In this document: piece after piece, positions 44,998 through 54,522 of the stretch
How positions within the stretch are numbered: the stretch's first letter is position 1
Layout: every line of letters starts with the position of its first letter
Source: Bacteroidota bacterium
GTDB taxonomy: Bacteria; Bacteroidota; Bacteroidia; Chitinophagales; Saprospiraceae
Assembly: GCA_030147525.1 (NCBI GenBank)
Contig: JASBVF010000054.1
Span: 18,636 to 82,635 of the forward strand
Length of the DNA stretch: 64,000 nt
Direction of reading: 5' to 3'
Translations under genes and position numbers: made by a program
Notes under the pieces: generated by a model
The model's input: only the letters and a program-made list of their open reading frames with translations
What the model was told of the DNA's origin: nothing
Databases searched by the model: none

Positions 44998-47433
44998 ATG
45001 AAACACATCATATTTCCCCTCCTACTCACAGCCTGCTGCTTTTCGACCGCTGTGAGCCAGACCTACCGCCAGTACATGAAAGCGGCGGACGAGGAGTTCG
45101 CCAACCTCAACTATTACTCTGCCATGAAGCACTACCAGGAGGCCATGTCGATTGAGGGCGAGCAGCCGGAGGTTTTATTCAAGTATGCGGAAGCTGCCAG
45201 GCTGTTTCAATCCTACACCTTCGCCGATACGGCCTACACGAAGGTACTCTCCGGCGAAAAGGCAAAGGACTACCCGCTGACCAAATACTGGCTCGCTTCC
45301 GTAAAAAAGAAACAGGGAAAATACGAAGAGGCGCAGGCGCTTTTCCAACAATTCGTGGATGAACACCCCAACGCCTACCCAAAGCAGACCAGCGAGGCCA
45401 AAGCAGAAATCGAAGCCCTCGACTGGGCAATTGAAGCCATTCTGCTGACCGATGAAAATGTAACCGTTGAAAGGCTGGAAGACCACATCAACACGCCCTA
45501 CTCGGAGTTTACGCCATTTCTGAAAGACGGCAACCTTTACTTTTCTTCTTTCAGCGATACCCGTACTTTTAAAAAAGGAGAAGCTCCACGGCAATATTCT
45601 GTTGTATCGAAAGCGAAAAACGACAGCCGCCAGGTTGAACGCCTTCCCTTCAACGATCTGAACCGCCATACAGCCCACGTAAGTTTTAATAAAAACAATA
45701 CCCGGGCTTACTACTGCCTTTGCGACTACGTCGGCACAACCGCTGAAGTTCGTTGTGAAATCTGGTATCGACCCATCGTCGGCCAGGATGCATACGGCGA
45801 CCCCGTCCGCCTCCCTTCCGACATCAACCGGGAGGGCTATACCGCTACCGACCCGTTTGTATCTTACGACGAAGAGTCCGGCAAAGACTGGCTTTTTTTC
45901 TCATCCGACCGGCCCGGAGGGCAGGGTAATCTCGACATCTGGGCGGTGTCAATCGCAGAAGACGGCAGCTTTGCAAAACCCATCAATCAGGTTGATCTCA
46001 ACACCTCCGGAAACGATGTGACGCCATTTTACCATCCTCTCAGCAAAACGATTTATTTCTCATCAGATGGCAGACAGGGTTTCGGCGGTTACGATATTTT
46101 TCAGGCAACCCGAAAGGGCAGCAACTGGACGGATATCGAGCACATGCCGGCGCCTTACAACAGCAGTTACCACGACACGCATTTTTGGTTAAATGAAAAA
46201 CGGACGAAAGGCTACCTCTCCTCCCGGCGGCTGGGCAGCCTGGTGCTGGAGCCGGAGTTCGAAGCTTGCTGCGACGACCTCTATGCCTTCACGGTGGAAG
46301 TTGTCGATCTGGAGGTTTTCACTTTTAACAAAAAAAATGACCTGCCGCTGGAAGGTGTCACCGTCGAGTTGAAAGAACTGACAAAAGAAGGGCAATTTGC
46401 CTTAGCAACCATCACCAACCCGACTGGAAACAACTTTGATTTTGAGTTAAAAAAAGGCGCAAAATATTCCCTGCTCGCCACCCGGCCGGGATTTTTACCG
46501 ATCAACATGGACATCGACATGACGCTGCCGGCCAATAAGGAGCAACGGTCCATTCAAAAGAAAATCTACCTCGTGCCGGAGACGGTGGACCTGCACGTCG
46601 AGTCGTTTAACAAAAAATCCATGAACCCACTCAAGGGGGTTGAAGTGCGGCTCGTGGTAGACGGACAGGAAGTGGATTTCAAAAAAAATGATCAAAGCAA
46701 CGAGGTGGATTTTGTGCTCGAGCGAGGCAAAGAATACCAACTCATCGGCTCCAAAGTCGCTTACTTCTCCGACACGGCCTACATCGACCTGCGTACGGAT
46801 GTTACGACAACCGATATTGCGCAGCAGCTTTTCCTGAAACCCAAGGAAATTGAGGACTTCCCGCCTCTGGTGATCTACTTCGACAACGACTACCCCGACC
46901 CGAAAACCCGTAAGCGCACTACTGAAACGAGCTACAAGGAAACCTGGGAGGCATACATGCAGCGAAAGGATAAATTCAGACAAGAGTATGTGACTTCGCT
47001 CGTAGGCTTCGACAGCATCACTGCTGCCCGCCGGATGGATGCTTTTTTTGAAAGAGAAGTGAACAACGGATACCTGAGCCTTGAAGTTTTTTCTGAAAAC
47101 ATTCTCGAAATCATGGAAGACGGCGGCTTCAAAGTCGAGCTCGTGATCCAGGGTTTCACCAGCCCGAGGGCCAGCGCCGACTACAACTACGACCTCTCGC
47201 AACGCCGTTCGGATTGTTTAAAAAATCATTTTGAAACCTGGCGGGACGGCGTCCTGCTTCCTTACATCCGGCAGAACATGCTGACGATGGAGGTGGTAGG
47301 TTTTGGTGAAAAACTTGCCCCCCAGTTCATCAGCGATCGTCTCGACGATGAGCGGGGCAGTATCTACTCCGTCGTGGCCTCCTTCGAGCGCAAAGTGGCG
47401 ATCATCGGAGCACGCCGGGTAGCGGAGAATTGA
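44998..47433 (+). CDS. PorE-like OmpA-family protein (TPR, beta-propeller, CRD, OmpA)
   Basis: An 811-residue protein with the domain order known for PorE of Porphyromonas. Residues ~20-150: TPR (YRQYMKAADEEFANLNYYSA; KQGKYEEAQALFQQFVDEHP). Residues ~170-400: PD40/TolB-like propeller (DWLFFSSDRPGGQGNLDIW; TIYFSSDGRQGFGGYDIFQA). Residues ~435-610: carboxypeptidase-regulatory-like units. Residues ~625-811: OmpA-like domain (VIYFDNDYPDP; GFTSPRASADYNYDLSQRRS). PorE-type proteins are thought to tie the T9SS to peptidoglycan. In the OmpA motif the usual diaminopimelate-binding Asp of G-Y-T-D is Ser (GFTS), while the later Arg of QRR is kept. The signal sequence (MKHIIFPLLLTACC) could be a lipoprotein type (LTAC) or ordinary. 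It lies between the PorP/SprF-like gene and the giant adhesin. Confidence 0.88.
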   Translation: MKHIIFPLLLTACCFSTAVSQTYRQYMKAADEEFANLNYYSAMKHYQEAMSIEGEQPEVLFKYAEAARLFQSYTFADTAYTKVLSGEKAKDYPLTKYWLASVKKKQGKYEEAQALFQQFVDEHPNAYPKQTSEAKAEIEALDWAIEAILLTDENVTVERLEDHINTPYSEFTPFLKDGNLYFSSFSDTRTFKKGEAPRQYSVVSKAKNDSRQVERLPFNDLNRHTAHVSFNKNNTRAYYCLCDYVGTTAEVRCEIWYRPIVGQDAYGDPVRLPSDINREGYTATDPFVSYDEESGKDWLFFSSDRPGGQGNLDIWAVSIAEDGSFAKPINQVDLNTSGNDVTPFYHPLSKTIYFSSDGRQGFGGYDIFQATRKGSNWTDIEHMPAPYNSSYHDTHFWLNEKRTKGYLSSRRLGSLVLEPEFEACCDDLYAFTVEVVDLEVFTFNKKNDLPLEGVTVELKELTKEGQFALATITNPTGNNFDFELKKGAKYSLLATRPGFLPINMDIDMTLPANKEQRSIQKKIYLVPETVDLHVESFNKKSMNPLKGVEVRLVVDGQEVDFKKNDQSNEVDFVLERGKEYQLIGSKVAYFSDTAYIDLRTDVTTTDIAQQLFLKPKEIEDFPPLVIYFDNDYPDPKTRKRTTETSYKETWEAYMQRKDKFRQEYVTSLVGFDSITAARRMDAFFEREVNNGYLSLEVFSENILEIMEDGGFKVELVIQGFTSPRASADYNYDLSQRRSDCLKNHFETWRDGVLLPYIRQNMLTMEVVGFGEKLAPQFISDRLDDERGSIYSVVASFERKVAIIGARRVAEN

Positions 47434-47436
47434 CTT

Positions 47437-47520
47437 GTTTGAGGAGTTTGAAGGGTTTGAGGGGTTTGAGTGGCCACCTCAAGCACATCAAACTCCTCAA
47501 ACCCTTCAACCCATCAAACT
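47437..47520. repeat. 9-bp tandem repeat forming an inverted repeat
   Basis: Left arm: four GTTTGAnnn units from 47437. Right arm: TCAAACTCC TCAAACCCT, then TCAACCCA and TCAAAC (47488-47519). A 15-bp core pairs perfectly. It starts 3 bp after the stop of the PorE-like gene and ends 15 bp before the adhesin start. It may attenuate the operon between the two genes. Confidence 0.88.
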
Positions 47521-47534
47521 TTTGAATATCAGCC

Positions 47535-50500
47535 ATGCATAAACCAAAACATATCATGCGTTATCTAATCATATCGATTTCGATGCTGGCAGGTGTACTG
47601 CTCTCCCTGCCGCTGCGTGCTTCCCACATCATCGGGGGCGAAATCAGCTACGAGTGCCTGGGCAACAACAAATGGAAAATCAAGCTCGACGTGTACCGGG
47701 ATTGTTTTTACGGCCAGGCGCCATTTGATGCGCCGGCACATATCTCCGTGTTTAACGACGCCGGGGTTTTTGTGAACAACCTGAACGTTTCCCCCATGTT
47801 CACCGACACGATTCCGAATAACATCGCCGGTGATCCGTGTCTGTTTCCGCCTTCAGATGTTTGCGTGGAATATGCTCACTACGAAGGAGTTATCACCCTG
47901 ACACAGCCGAATACGGGTTTTTACTTTGTGTATCAGCGTTGCTGCCGCAACGAGACAATCGCCAACATCCTCAACCCGGATCAGACGGGCGCTACCTATT
48001 GGGTTTACCTTTCACAAAAAGCCAGAACTCAGTGCAACAGCAGCCCCCAGTTCAATAACCCTCCCCCTGTTTTTGTTTGTGTAAACAAACCCATCAACCA
48101 CCCCTACGCAGCTACGGACACCAATGGCGACAGCCTGGTTTACTCATTTTACACGCCGTTCAGCGGTGCCAGTTTTTCGCAGCCGCAGCCGCCATTTGCT
48201 TCTGCTCCACCTTACGATACAGTCGTGTGGTATCCACCCAATATATTCAGCCTGAACAGCTTGCTTGGCCCAAGTTCAGTGCAAACGCTGACCATCAACT
48301 CTCAAACCGGTTTGATCACAGGATTTCCCGAATTGCAGGGGCAATTTGTCGTTGGCGTTCAGGTGCAGGAATACCGGAATGGTCAGCTGATGTCGGTCAT
48401 ACGACGGGACTTTCAGTACAATGTCGGCGTTTGTCTGGAAATAGATCCGACCATCGAAGCGCCGCCGGCGCAATGCGACAACCTGACCGTGCAATTCGGA
48501 AATGATACCGATGTGGCGGAGGATTTCATCTGGTATTTTGACTGGCCCGACACCACATTTACTTCGACGCAGGCTGAACCAACTTTCACCTATCCGGACA
48601 CCGGGACTTACGTGATAGCCCTGATCGCCGAGCCGGGCACGCAGTGCGAGGCCATCGCTTTCGACACGATTTTTTTACAGTACAATTCCCTCACGGCGAA
48701 TTTTTCGTTCCAAACCTACGATTGTACGGATGAAACGGTGCTGGTTTTACAGGATCAGTCAACGGACAACGTTTCACCGCCGGTGCAGTGGAATTGGACG
48801 GTGACTTACGGCAGCAACACGCTAACCTCCACCCAGCAAAATCCTGTTTTTGAAATACCCAACCCTTCCTCCGGTACGATCAAGCTGACCGTACGCTCGC
48901 AGAATGGTTGCGAGGATACAAAAATCGTCAACTTCACCACCGGCGCCAACAACCCGATCAACCTGCTCCCAAACAACCCGCAGATTTGCGCCGGCTCTTC
49001 GATACAGCTCAACCCGAACGGGCCGACCTCCGGCTTTACTTACAAATGGGGACCCAACGTGCCGCCAGCCCAGCAAAATCTGGTCAATCCGACCGTAGCA
49101 CCTTTGCAAACAACGACCTACAACGTGACGGTCACCGGCTTTGGCGGGCTTTGTACTTCAACCGGAAAAGTGACGGTTCAGGTTTTCCCGCAGGTCTCGC
49201 TGGCCTTCGTGGCGGATACTGACTGCGACGCACGAGTCGTGCATTTTATCAACCAAAGTCAAAATGCTCCTTCGGGCTATGTCTGGAATTTTGGCGACCC
49301 GACTACCCAGGCCGATGTTTCTACCCAGGCCAACCCAACCTACACTTACCCGGACTACGGCACCTACACCGTAACGCTAGCCACGCCGCCCAACGCCGTT
49401 TGCAAGGATACCATCCAGCAAACTATTACGCTGACGGAAAAAATTCTTGAAGCGGGCTTCACTTACGCATACACGAATTGCGACGAAGACGCTGTGACGA
49501 TCAAATTTTTTGACCAAAGCCTCAACAATCAAAACAACACTACCACCAGAAAATGGACTTTCAGCGGTGTGTTTAACGGCACCTCGTTTCAGCAGAACCC
49601 AACGATCAACGTCACCCAGGAGGGCACGCTGAACGTTACGCTGGAAATAACCACCGACGAAGATTGCGTTTCGGCAACTGCTCCGGCCACTTTACAAATT
49701 GACCTGACAGAACTGCCCGGCATCGTTAACGGAAGCCAGGTGCTCGGCTGTCTGAACGGCGGTGTAACGCTCAATCCGGGCGGCAACCCAAACTACATTT
49801 ACCAATGGACACCGGCGGCAGGACTGAGCTGCAGCACCTGCCCAAGTCCGCTCGCAAATCCTTCGCAAACAACGACTTACACCGTTTTGGTGAAAAATAT
49901 TTCAGCGGACACCTGTGGAATCAGCCGGCAGGTGACGGTTTTGGTACCGCAAAACGCCGGACTCGTTGCCAGCAATGACGTACTGACCTGCGAAGAGCAG
50001 GCCACGCTGACTGCTACCACGTCGCTGACACCGGTAACTTACGCCTGGTTTGACGAAAACAACACCCAGGTGGCAGGGAACGTCAACTCACTGTCAGTCA
50101 ACGTTTCAGGCTACGACAACTACGTGGTGCGGGCGACTGACCAGCAGGGCTGCCACTACTACGATACGGTTTTCGTAACAGGCGGACCGGCCAACATCGA
50201 AGCCATCGGGGATCAGGTGAAATGCTCAGACCTGCCCGTCGATGTGTTTGCCACCAACCTCGACCCGAACGATACGCTCTCCTGGCAATGGACGCCGGCC
50301 TCGGCTTTCAGCGGCACGGTCAACGTGGCAAACCCAAATTACATCAATGTGACGGGCGACCAGTGGGTAAGCGTTGAAGCAACCAATCAATTTGGTTGTA
50401 AAAAAACGGACAGCGTGTACGTTGCCATCGTGGATGTAAACAACAATCTCGATTTTGATTACGTGGTGGAATGCAGCGGCAGCACGGTGCAGTTTGTAAA

Positions 50501-53500
50501 CCAGAGTACCAATGCTTACAATTTTATCTGGAACTTCGGCGACCCGGCTACAAGCAACGATGTCTCCAACCTGGATAACCCGACCTACACTTATCCGGGA
50601 GTCGGCACTTACCTCGTAGCACTTACCATGAACTTCGACCTGGAATGCGTGGACACCATCTGGAAGGAGGTAACGATTTCGGATACGCAATTTGCCGTAG
50701 ATTTTGATTTCGAATACCTCGGTTGCGATGAAGATAGCATTGAGGTGCAGTTCAATGATGCGACACAGGTTTTTATCAACAACATTGACATCGTCTCCTG
50801 GCATTGGACAACCAGCAACGGCGATGTTTCCGATCTCCAAAATCCGATTTTCACCGTTTACACCGGCGATGAATTTGATGTGACGCTGACTATCGGTACT
50901 TCCAACGGCTGCGACGGCTCCAGAATGAAAGAACTCAAGCTGGAGTTCACAGAAGTCAACCTCGCCGATACGATCTACCTGTGCAAGGGTGACACAACGT
51001 TCCTCAACCCGTTCGGCAACGCAGGTTACGTGTACAATTGGTCGCCCGCCACCGGCCTCAGCAACCCAAACAGCGCCAACCCGCAGGTTTGGACAACCAC
51101 CTCGCAAACCTACTCGGTACAAATTACCAACCTCTTCCCCGACACCTGTTCCCTGACGAGAACTGTAACCGTCATCGTCCCTGAAAAAATTGAGGTGGAG
51201 GCTCCCAACGACACACTGACATGCGGAGGCCAAGTCACGCTTGCCGCCACTTCAAATGTTTCACCCACAACCTTCACCTGGACGGCCATGCCCGGCGGAT
51301 TCGTGGGCAACACGCCCAGTATTTCCGTCCTGCCGCCTTTCGATACCCAGTACAAAGTTATCGGTCAAGACCAGTACGGCTGTCGGGACAGCGCCATCGT
51401 GAACCTGGCGAACGAAACTGTAAGCGTCACGATGCCGGGCGCCACCAACGCATGCCCGGAAACTCAGACGCAACTGACCGTCAGCAACGCCATCGCTGAT
51501 CACAACCTGACTTACAACTGGTCGGTGAGCGGCCCGGGGCAAATTTTACCGCCTGCCAACGGTCCGACTGTTTCGATTGTCACTGCCCCTGCGGCGCAAT
51601 CCGCAACCTACGCCGTCGTGGCGACCAACCAGCACGGCTGTACCGCCAGTTTGTCGAAGACGATCAATAGTTTCAACTTCGTACCGACAGTGGTTGACAG
51701 CATCCAGGTTTGCCCCGGCGTAGGCGAGCCGCTGAACCCCGGCGCCAACCTCGACCTCGATTACAACTGGTCGCCACCTACCGGCCTCTGGCCGAGCGCA
51801 AACGTAGGTAACCCGACGGTAACTGTTTCACAAACAACTATTTACACAGTAACCGTGTCCGACAATTTTGGGACAAACCAATGTTCGAAAGTCTTTCAGG
51901 TGAAAGCATTTGCGCCGCCTGTCATCGACATTACCGAAACGGTGGACACGTTTACCTGCGGCAGCCCCATCGTTATTTCAGCACAAGCCAACGTGCCGGT
52001 GACGTATGTCTGGCAAAATGCCCAGGGCCAGCAGCTCGGCACCGGAAGCACCCTGCAGGTCAATCCTCAGACGCAGGCAACCTACACAGTCGTCGCCACA
52101 GACAGCTACGACTGCAAGGCCACAGACAATGTCATTGTTTCAAACAACCAGCTCGACATCGTGCTGGACGGAGGCGGCGTCATCGACACCTGCCCCATGC
52201 CGTCTTACAATCTTTGCATCGCTAACCTCGACCCCAGCGACGAGCTGATCTTTGACTGGACGGCAGGCTCTGGCGGAACAGTACTCAGCGGGGCGGACAT
52301 GGACTGCGCCGAGGTGACTTCGGAACAGGGCATGGATGCTATTTTTAACGTAAACGTAACCAATCAGTGGGGTTGCACCGCTGACGAGCAGTTCACTGTG
52401 ACGACTTACACCTTCGACCCGGTTTTCCGGGACATTGTCACTATCTGCCCCGGCATACCAACGCCGATCAACCCGGATGCAGCAGGGTCGAACCTGAGCT
52501 ACTCCTGGTCGCCGCAGGTAGGTCTGAGCTGCTACGACTGCCCGAACCCGAGTGCCAACCTGACAACCAACCAGTTTTACCAGTTGACCGTACAGGGCTA
52601 CAACGGTGCCGACACCTGTTCGCTTGTGCAAACGGTGCAGGTACGGGTAACACCGGTGATGAACCTGAGCACTACCCCTGCCGATACCGCCATCTGCGAG
52701 CCGGTGGACGTTACGCTCTCCGCTTCGACGGACTCGGACATCATCACGGGCTACGTCTGGTCGGAAAGCCCGAACTTTACCAATCCGATCGGCAACACGC
52801 CCAGCATCATGGTAACACCGCAGGCAACTTCCGTTTACTACGTCATGGCAACAGACACGCTCGGATGCAGGGACACAGCGCTGGTCACCATCAACGCCTA
52901 CCCGATCAATATTTCACTCGACGATCTGTTTAATTTCTGTGTTGAAAAAGCGCCGCTGACCATCGAAGTCGGAAACAACGATCCGGCTCAGAACCTCACC
53001 TTTGACTGGACCCCCATGCAGTACATCCAGGAGGTTAACCCAGACGGCAGTATCATCATTGTTGACATTCCTGACACCACCACGTTCGTGACCACCGTGA
53101 CCAACCAGTTCGGTTGTTCGGCTATTGATAGCACAACGGTTTTTTATTACGATATCGAGCCTACTATTGGTAGCATGACTGTGAGCATGGATACGATTTA
53201 CTTCAACTCCGGCGAATTTTCCGAGTTGTTCGTTGACTTCGTGCCCGGCTACACCTACCAGTGGATGCCCGAAGACGGACTCGACGACCCAACCGTCAAC
53301 GACCCGATTGCCACACCGGACGAGACAACCGTCTACACCGTTTTGATCACGGACGAGGGCGGATGCCAGACCTTCCGTTCGGATACCGTTTTCGTGATCA
53401 ACCCGGACTGCGATTTCCCAAATATTTTCATCCCTAACGCTTTCACGCCAAATGACGACGGTGAAAACGACGTACTCTACGTTCGCAGCAACATCGTAGA

Positions 53501-53690
53501 TGTGGTGGAATTTGCCATTTACAACCGCTGGGGCCAGAAGGTTTTTGAAACAACCGATAAAAATACCGGCTGGGACGGCACTTACAAAGGCGAACGCCTC
53601 GCCCCGGACGTGTACGGCTTCTACGTGAAAGCGACCTGTTTCAACGGACAAGAGTTTTTCAAAAAGGGGAATGTGACGCTGTTGAGGTGA
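47535..53690 (+). CDS. Giant secreted adhesin with PKD/Ig-like repeats and a gliding-motility-type C-terminal domain
   Basis: A 2051-residue protein. The start is 47535 (MHKPKHIMRYLIIS) or 47556 (MRYLIISISMLAG); both give a signal peptide ending LPLRAS. The N-terminal SHIIGGEISYECLGNNKWKI, with DVYRDCFYG, is a domain I know from large gliding-type adhesins. From ~310 on come PKD modules (SGYVWNFGDPTTQADVSTQA; TYPDYGTYTVTLA) alternating with Ig-like modules marked N-x-Y-x-W-x-P and TTTYTVLV/QTTIYTVTV. The C-terminus (IFIPNAFTPNDDGENDVLYV ... YGFYVKATCFNGQEFFKK) is the TIGR04131/CHU_C type B T9SS signal. It is likely a cell-surface adhesin served by the PorP/SprF-like protein two genes upstream. 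A terminator follows at 53714-53758. Confidence 0.92.
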   Translation: MHKPKHIMRYLIISISMLAGVLLSLPLRASHIIGGEISYECLGNNKWKIKLDVYRDCFYGQAPFDAPAHISVFNDAGVFVNNLNVSPMFTDTIPNNIAGDPCLFPPSDVCVEYAHYEGVITLTQPNTGFYFVYQRCCRNETIANILNPDQTGATYWVYLSQKARTQCNSSPQFNNPPPVFVCVNKPINHPYAATDTNGDSLVYSFYTPFSGASFSQPQPPFASAPPYDTVVWYPPNIFSLNSLLGPSSVQTLTINSQTGLITGFPELQGQFVVGVQVQEYRNGQLMSVIRRDFQYNVGVCLEIDPTIEAPPAQCDNLTVQFGNDTDVAEDFIWYFDWPDTTFTSTQAEPTFTYPDTGTYVIALIAEPGTQCEAIAFDTIFLQYNSLTANFSFQTYDCTDETVLVLQDQSTDNVSPPVQWNWTVTYGSNTLTSTQQNPVFEIPNPSSGTIKLTVRSQNGCEDTKIVNFTTGANNPINLLPNNPQICAGSSIQLNPNGPTSGFTYKWGPNVPPAQQNLVNPTVAPLQTTTYNVTVTGFGGLCTSTGKVTVQVFPQVSLAFVADTDCDARVVHFINQSQNAPSGYVWNFGDPTTQADVSTQANPTYTYPDYGTYTVTLATPPNAVCKDTIQQTITLTEKILEAGFTYAYTNCDEDAVTIKFFDQSLNNQNNTTTRKWTFSGVFNGTSFQQNPTINVTQEGTLNVTLEITTDEDCVSATAPATLQIDLTELPGIVNGSQVLGCLNGGVTLNPGGNPNYIYQWTPAAGLSCSTCPSPLANPSQTTTYTVLVKNISADTCGISRQVTVLVPQNAGLVASNDVLTCEEQATLTATTSLTPVTYAWFDENNTQVAGNVNSLSVNVSGYDNYVVRATDQQGCHYYDTVFVTGGPANIEAIGDQVKCSDLPVDVFATNLDPNDTLSWQWTPASAFSGTVNVANPNYINVTGDQWVSVEATNQFGCKKTDSVYVAIVDVNNNLDFDYVVECSGSTVQFVNQSTNAYNFIWNFGDPATSNDVSNLDNPTYTYPGVGTYLVALTMNFDLECVDTIWKEVTISDTQFAVDFDFEYLGCDEDSIEVQFNDATQVFINNIDIVSWHWTTSNGDVSDLQNPIFTVYTGDEFDVTLTIGTSNGCDGSRMKELKLEFTEVNLADTIYLCKGDTTFLNPFGNAGYVYNWSPATGLSNPNSANPQVWTTTSQTYSVQITNLFPDTCSLTRTVTVIVPEKIEVEAPNDTLTCGGQVTLAATSNVSPTTFTWTAMPGGFVGNTPSISVLPPFDTQYKVIGQDQYGCRDSAIVNLANETVSVTMPGATNACPETQTQLTVSNAIADHNLTYNWSVSGPGQILPPANGPTVSIVTAPAAQSATYAVVATNQHGCTASLSKTINSFNFVPTVVDSIQVCPGVGEPLNPGANLDLDYNWSPPTGLWPSANVGNPTVTVSQTTIYTVTVSDNFGTNQCSKVFQVKAFAPPVIDITETVDTFTCGSPIVISAQANVPVTYVWQNAQGQQLGTGSTLQVNPQTQATYTVVATDSYDCKATDNVIVSNNQLDIVLDGGGVIDTCPMPSYNLCIANLDPSDELIFDWTAGSGGTVLSGADMDCAEVTSEQGMDAIFNVNVTNQWGCTADEQFTVTTYTFDPVFRDIVTICPGIPTPINPDAAGSNLSYSWSPQVGLSCYDCPNPSANLTTNQFYQLTVQGYNGADTCSLVQTVQVRVTPVMNLSTTPADTAICEPVDVTLSASTDSDIITGYVWSESPNFTNPIGNTPSIMVTPQATSVYYVMATDTLGCRDTALVTINAYPINISLDDLFNFCVEKAPLTIEVGNNDPAQNLTFDWTPMQYIQEVNPDGSIIIVDIPDTTTFVTTVTNQFGCSAIDSTTVFYYDIEPTIGSMTVSMDTIYFNSGEFSELFVDFVPGYTYQWMPEDGLDDPTVNDPIATPDETTVYTVLITDEGGCQTFRSDTVFVINPDCDFPNIFIPNAFTPNDDGENDVLYVRSNIVDVVEFAIYNRWGQKVFETTDKNTGWDGTYKGERLAPDVYGFYVKATCFNGQEFFKKGNVTLLR

Positions 53691-53713
53691 CGCATACCGG
53701 TATTTGTTTTTGA

Positions 53714-53758
53714 TGAAAACGCCGCTTCCAACTCCGGGAAAGCGGCGTTTTCATTTTG
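53714..53758 (+). terminator. Terminator of the porP/sprF operon
   Basis: A perfect 14-bp stem (TGAAAACGCCGCTT at 53714-53727 with 53740-53753), then TTTTG. The T-run overlaps the -33 TTTG of the next promoter (53755-53758). Confidence 0.82.
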
Positions 53759-53787
53759 GATAAAATGAAAGTAAAAAGCTAAATTTG
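53755..53787 (+). promoter_or_regulatory. Promoter of the Uma2 gene
   Basis: TTTG (53755-53758), 21 nt, then TAAATTTG (53780-53787), an exact -7 box. Start near 53794, only about 12 nt before the ATG at 53806. Confidence 0.55.
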
Positions 53788-53805
53788 TCTGTCAATTCAA
53801 TCAAA

Positions 53806-54489
53806 ATGGCTGCATTTCAAACCCTCAATCTTTACACCTCCATCCAACAGGCAGATTTCAAAAAACTGCTGAACGGACGTGACTACCTCATCATCCAGGG
53901 GCAAATGATTTTTGAAAAAGACGGCGAAGTTTTCATTACCACCATCGACAACAAGCGGGATGATTTTACCGTGGAGGATTACATGGCCCTGCCCGAAGGC
54001 GCCCCTTTTGAATTGATTAACGGAAAACTTGTTTACAGGCCATCTCCATTCAATGCTCATCAACAAGTTTCGATGAGCATGTCCTACCACCTTGGGCATT
54101 ACGTTAAGAAAAATAGACTTGGCAGTTTATGGGCTGCACCCTTCGACGTTCATTTCGATGAAAGCAACATCTACCAGCCCGATCTGCTATTCATTTCCAA
54201 TGAGCGAAAAGCCATCCTTCAGGACTGGGTCAAAGGCGCCCCGGATTTTATTGTTGAAATAATTTCCTTCGGCACGAAGTCAAGAGATAAGGGTGAAAAA
54301 ATGAAAACTTACGGCCAGCACGGCGTCCGGGAATACTGGCTCATAGACCCGGATAAAAAAACGGTCGAGGTGTTTCACAATGAAAAAGGCAAGATGGTGT
54401 CGAAACAAAAATTTGAAAACAAAGGAACCATCGAATCGCTGGCAATTGAAGGTTTCAGCATCCAACTCAGCGAAATTTTTGAGGATTGA
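53806..54489 (+). CDS. Uma2 family PD-(D/E)xK nuclease-like protein
   Basis: A 227-residue protein. Residues ~50-215 are the Uma2/DUF820 domain: FTVEDYMALPEGAPFELINGKLVYRPSP (early Glu), NIYQPDLLFIS (catalytic Asp), DFIVEIISFGTKSRDKGEKM (Glu and Lys) and YGQHGVREYWLIDPDKKTVEVF. The fold is that of restriction-type endonucleases; cellular roles are mostly unknown. About 45 extra residues precede the domain. I start at the ATG 53806, because upstream in-frame codons fall inside the promoter. A CTCGC-type heptad repeat (54495-54522) follows. Confidence 0.87.
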   Translation: MAAFQTLNLYTSIQQADFKKLLNGRDYLIIQGQMIFEKDGEVFITTIDNKRDDFTVEDYMALPEGAPFELINGKLVYRPSPFNAHQQVSMSMSYHLGHYVKKNRLGSLWAAPFDVHFDESNIYQPDLLFISNERKAILQDWVKGAPDFIVEIISFGTKSRDKGEKMKTYGQHGVREYWLIDPDKKTVEVFHNEKGKMVSKQKFENKGTIESLAIEGFSIQLSEIFED

Positions 54490-54494
54490 CCTAC

Positions 54495-54522
54495 CTCGCC
54501 TCTCGCTCCTCACCCCTCACTT
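54495..54522. repeat. Heptad repeat CTC(A/G)C(C/T)(C/T), four units
   Basis: CTCGCCT CTCGCTC, then CTCACCC CTCACTT, directly touching the stop codon of the DUF58 gene (54523-54525). Same family as 22577-22604. Confidence 0.75.

Noticed and set aside
50226..51233. A 335-codon antisense frame in the PKD adhesin
   Set aside because: The plus-strand frame has PKD modules and is continuous; the antisense translation has no domain or signal.
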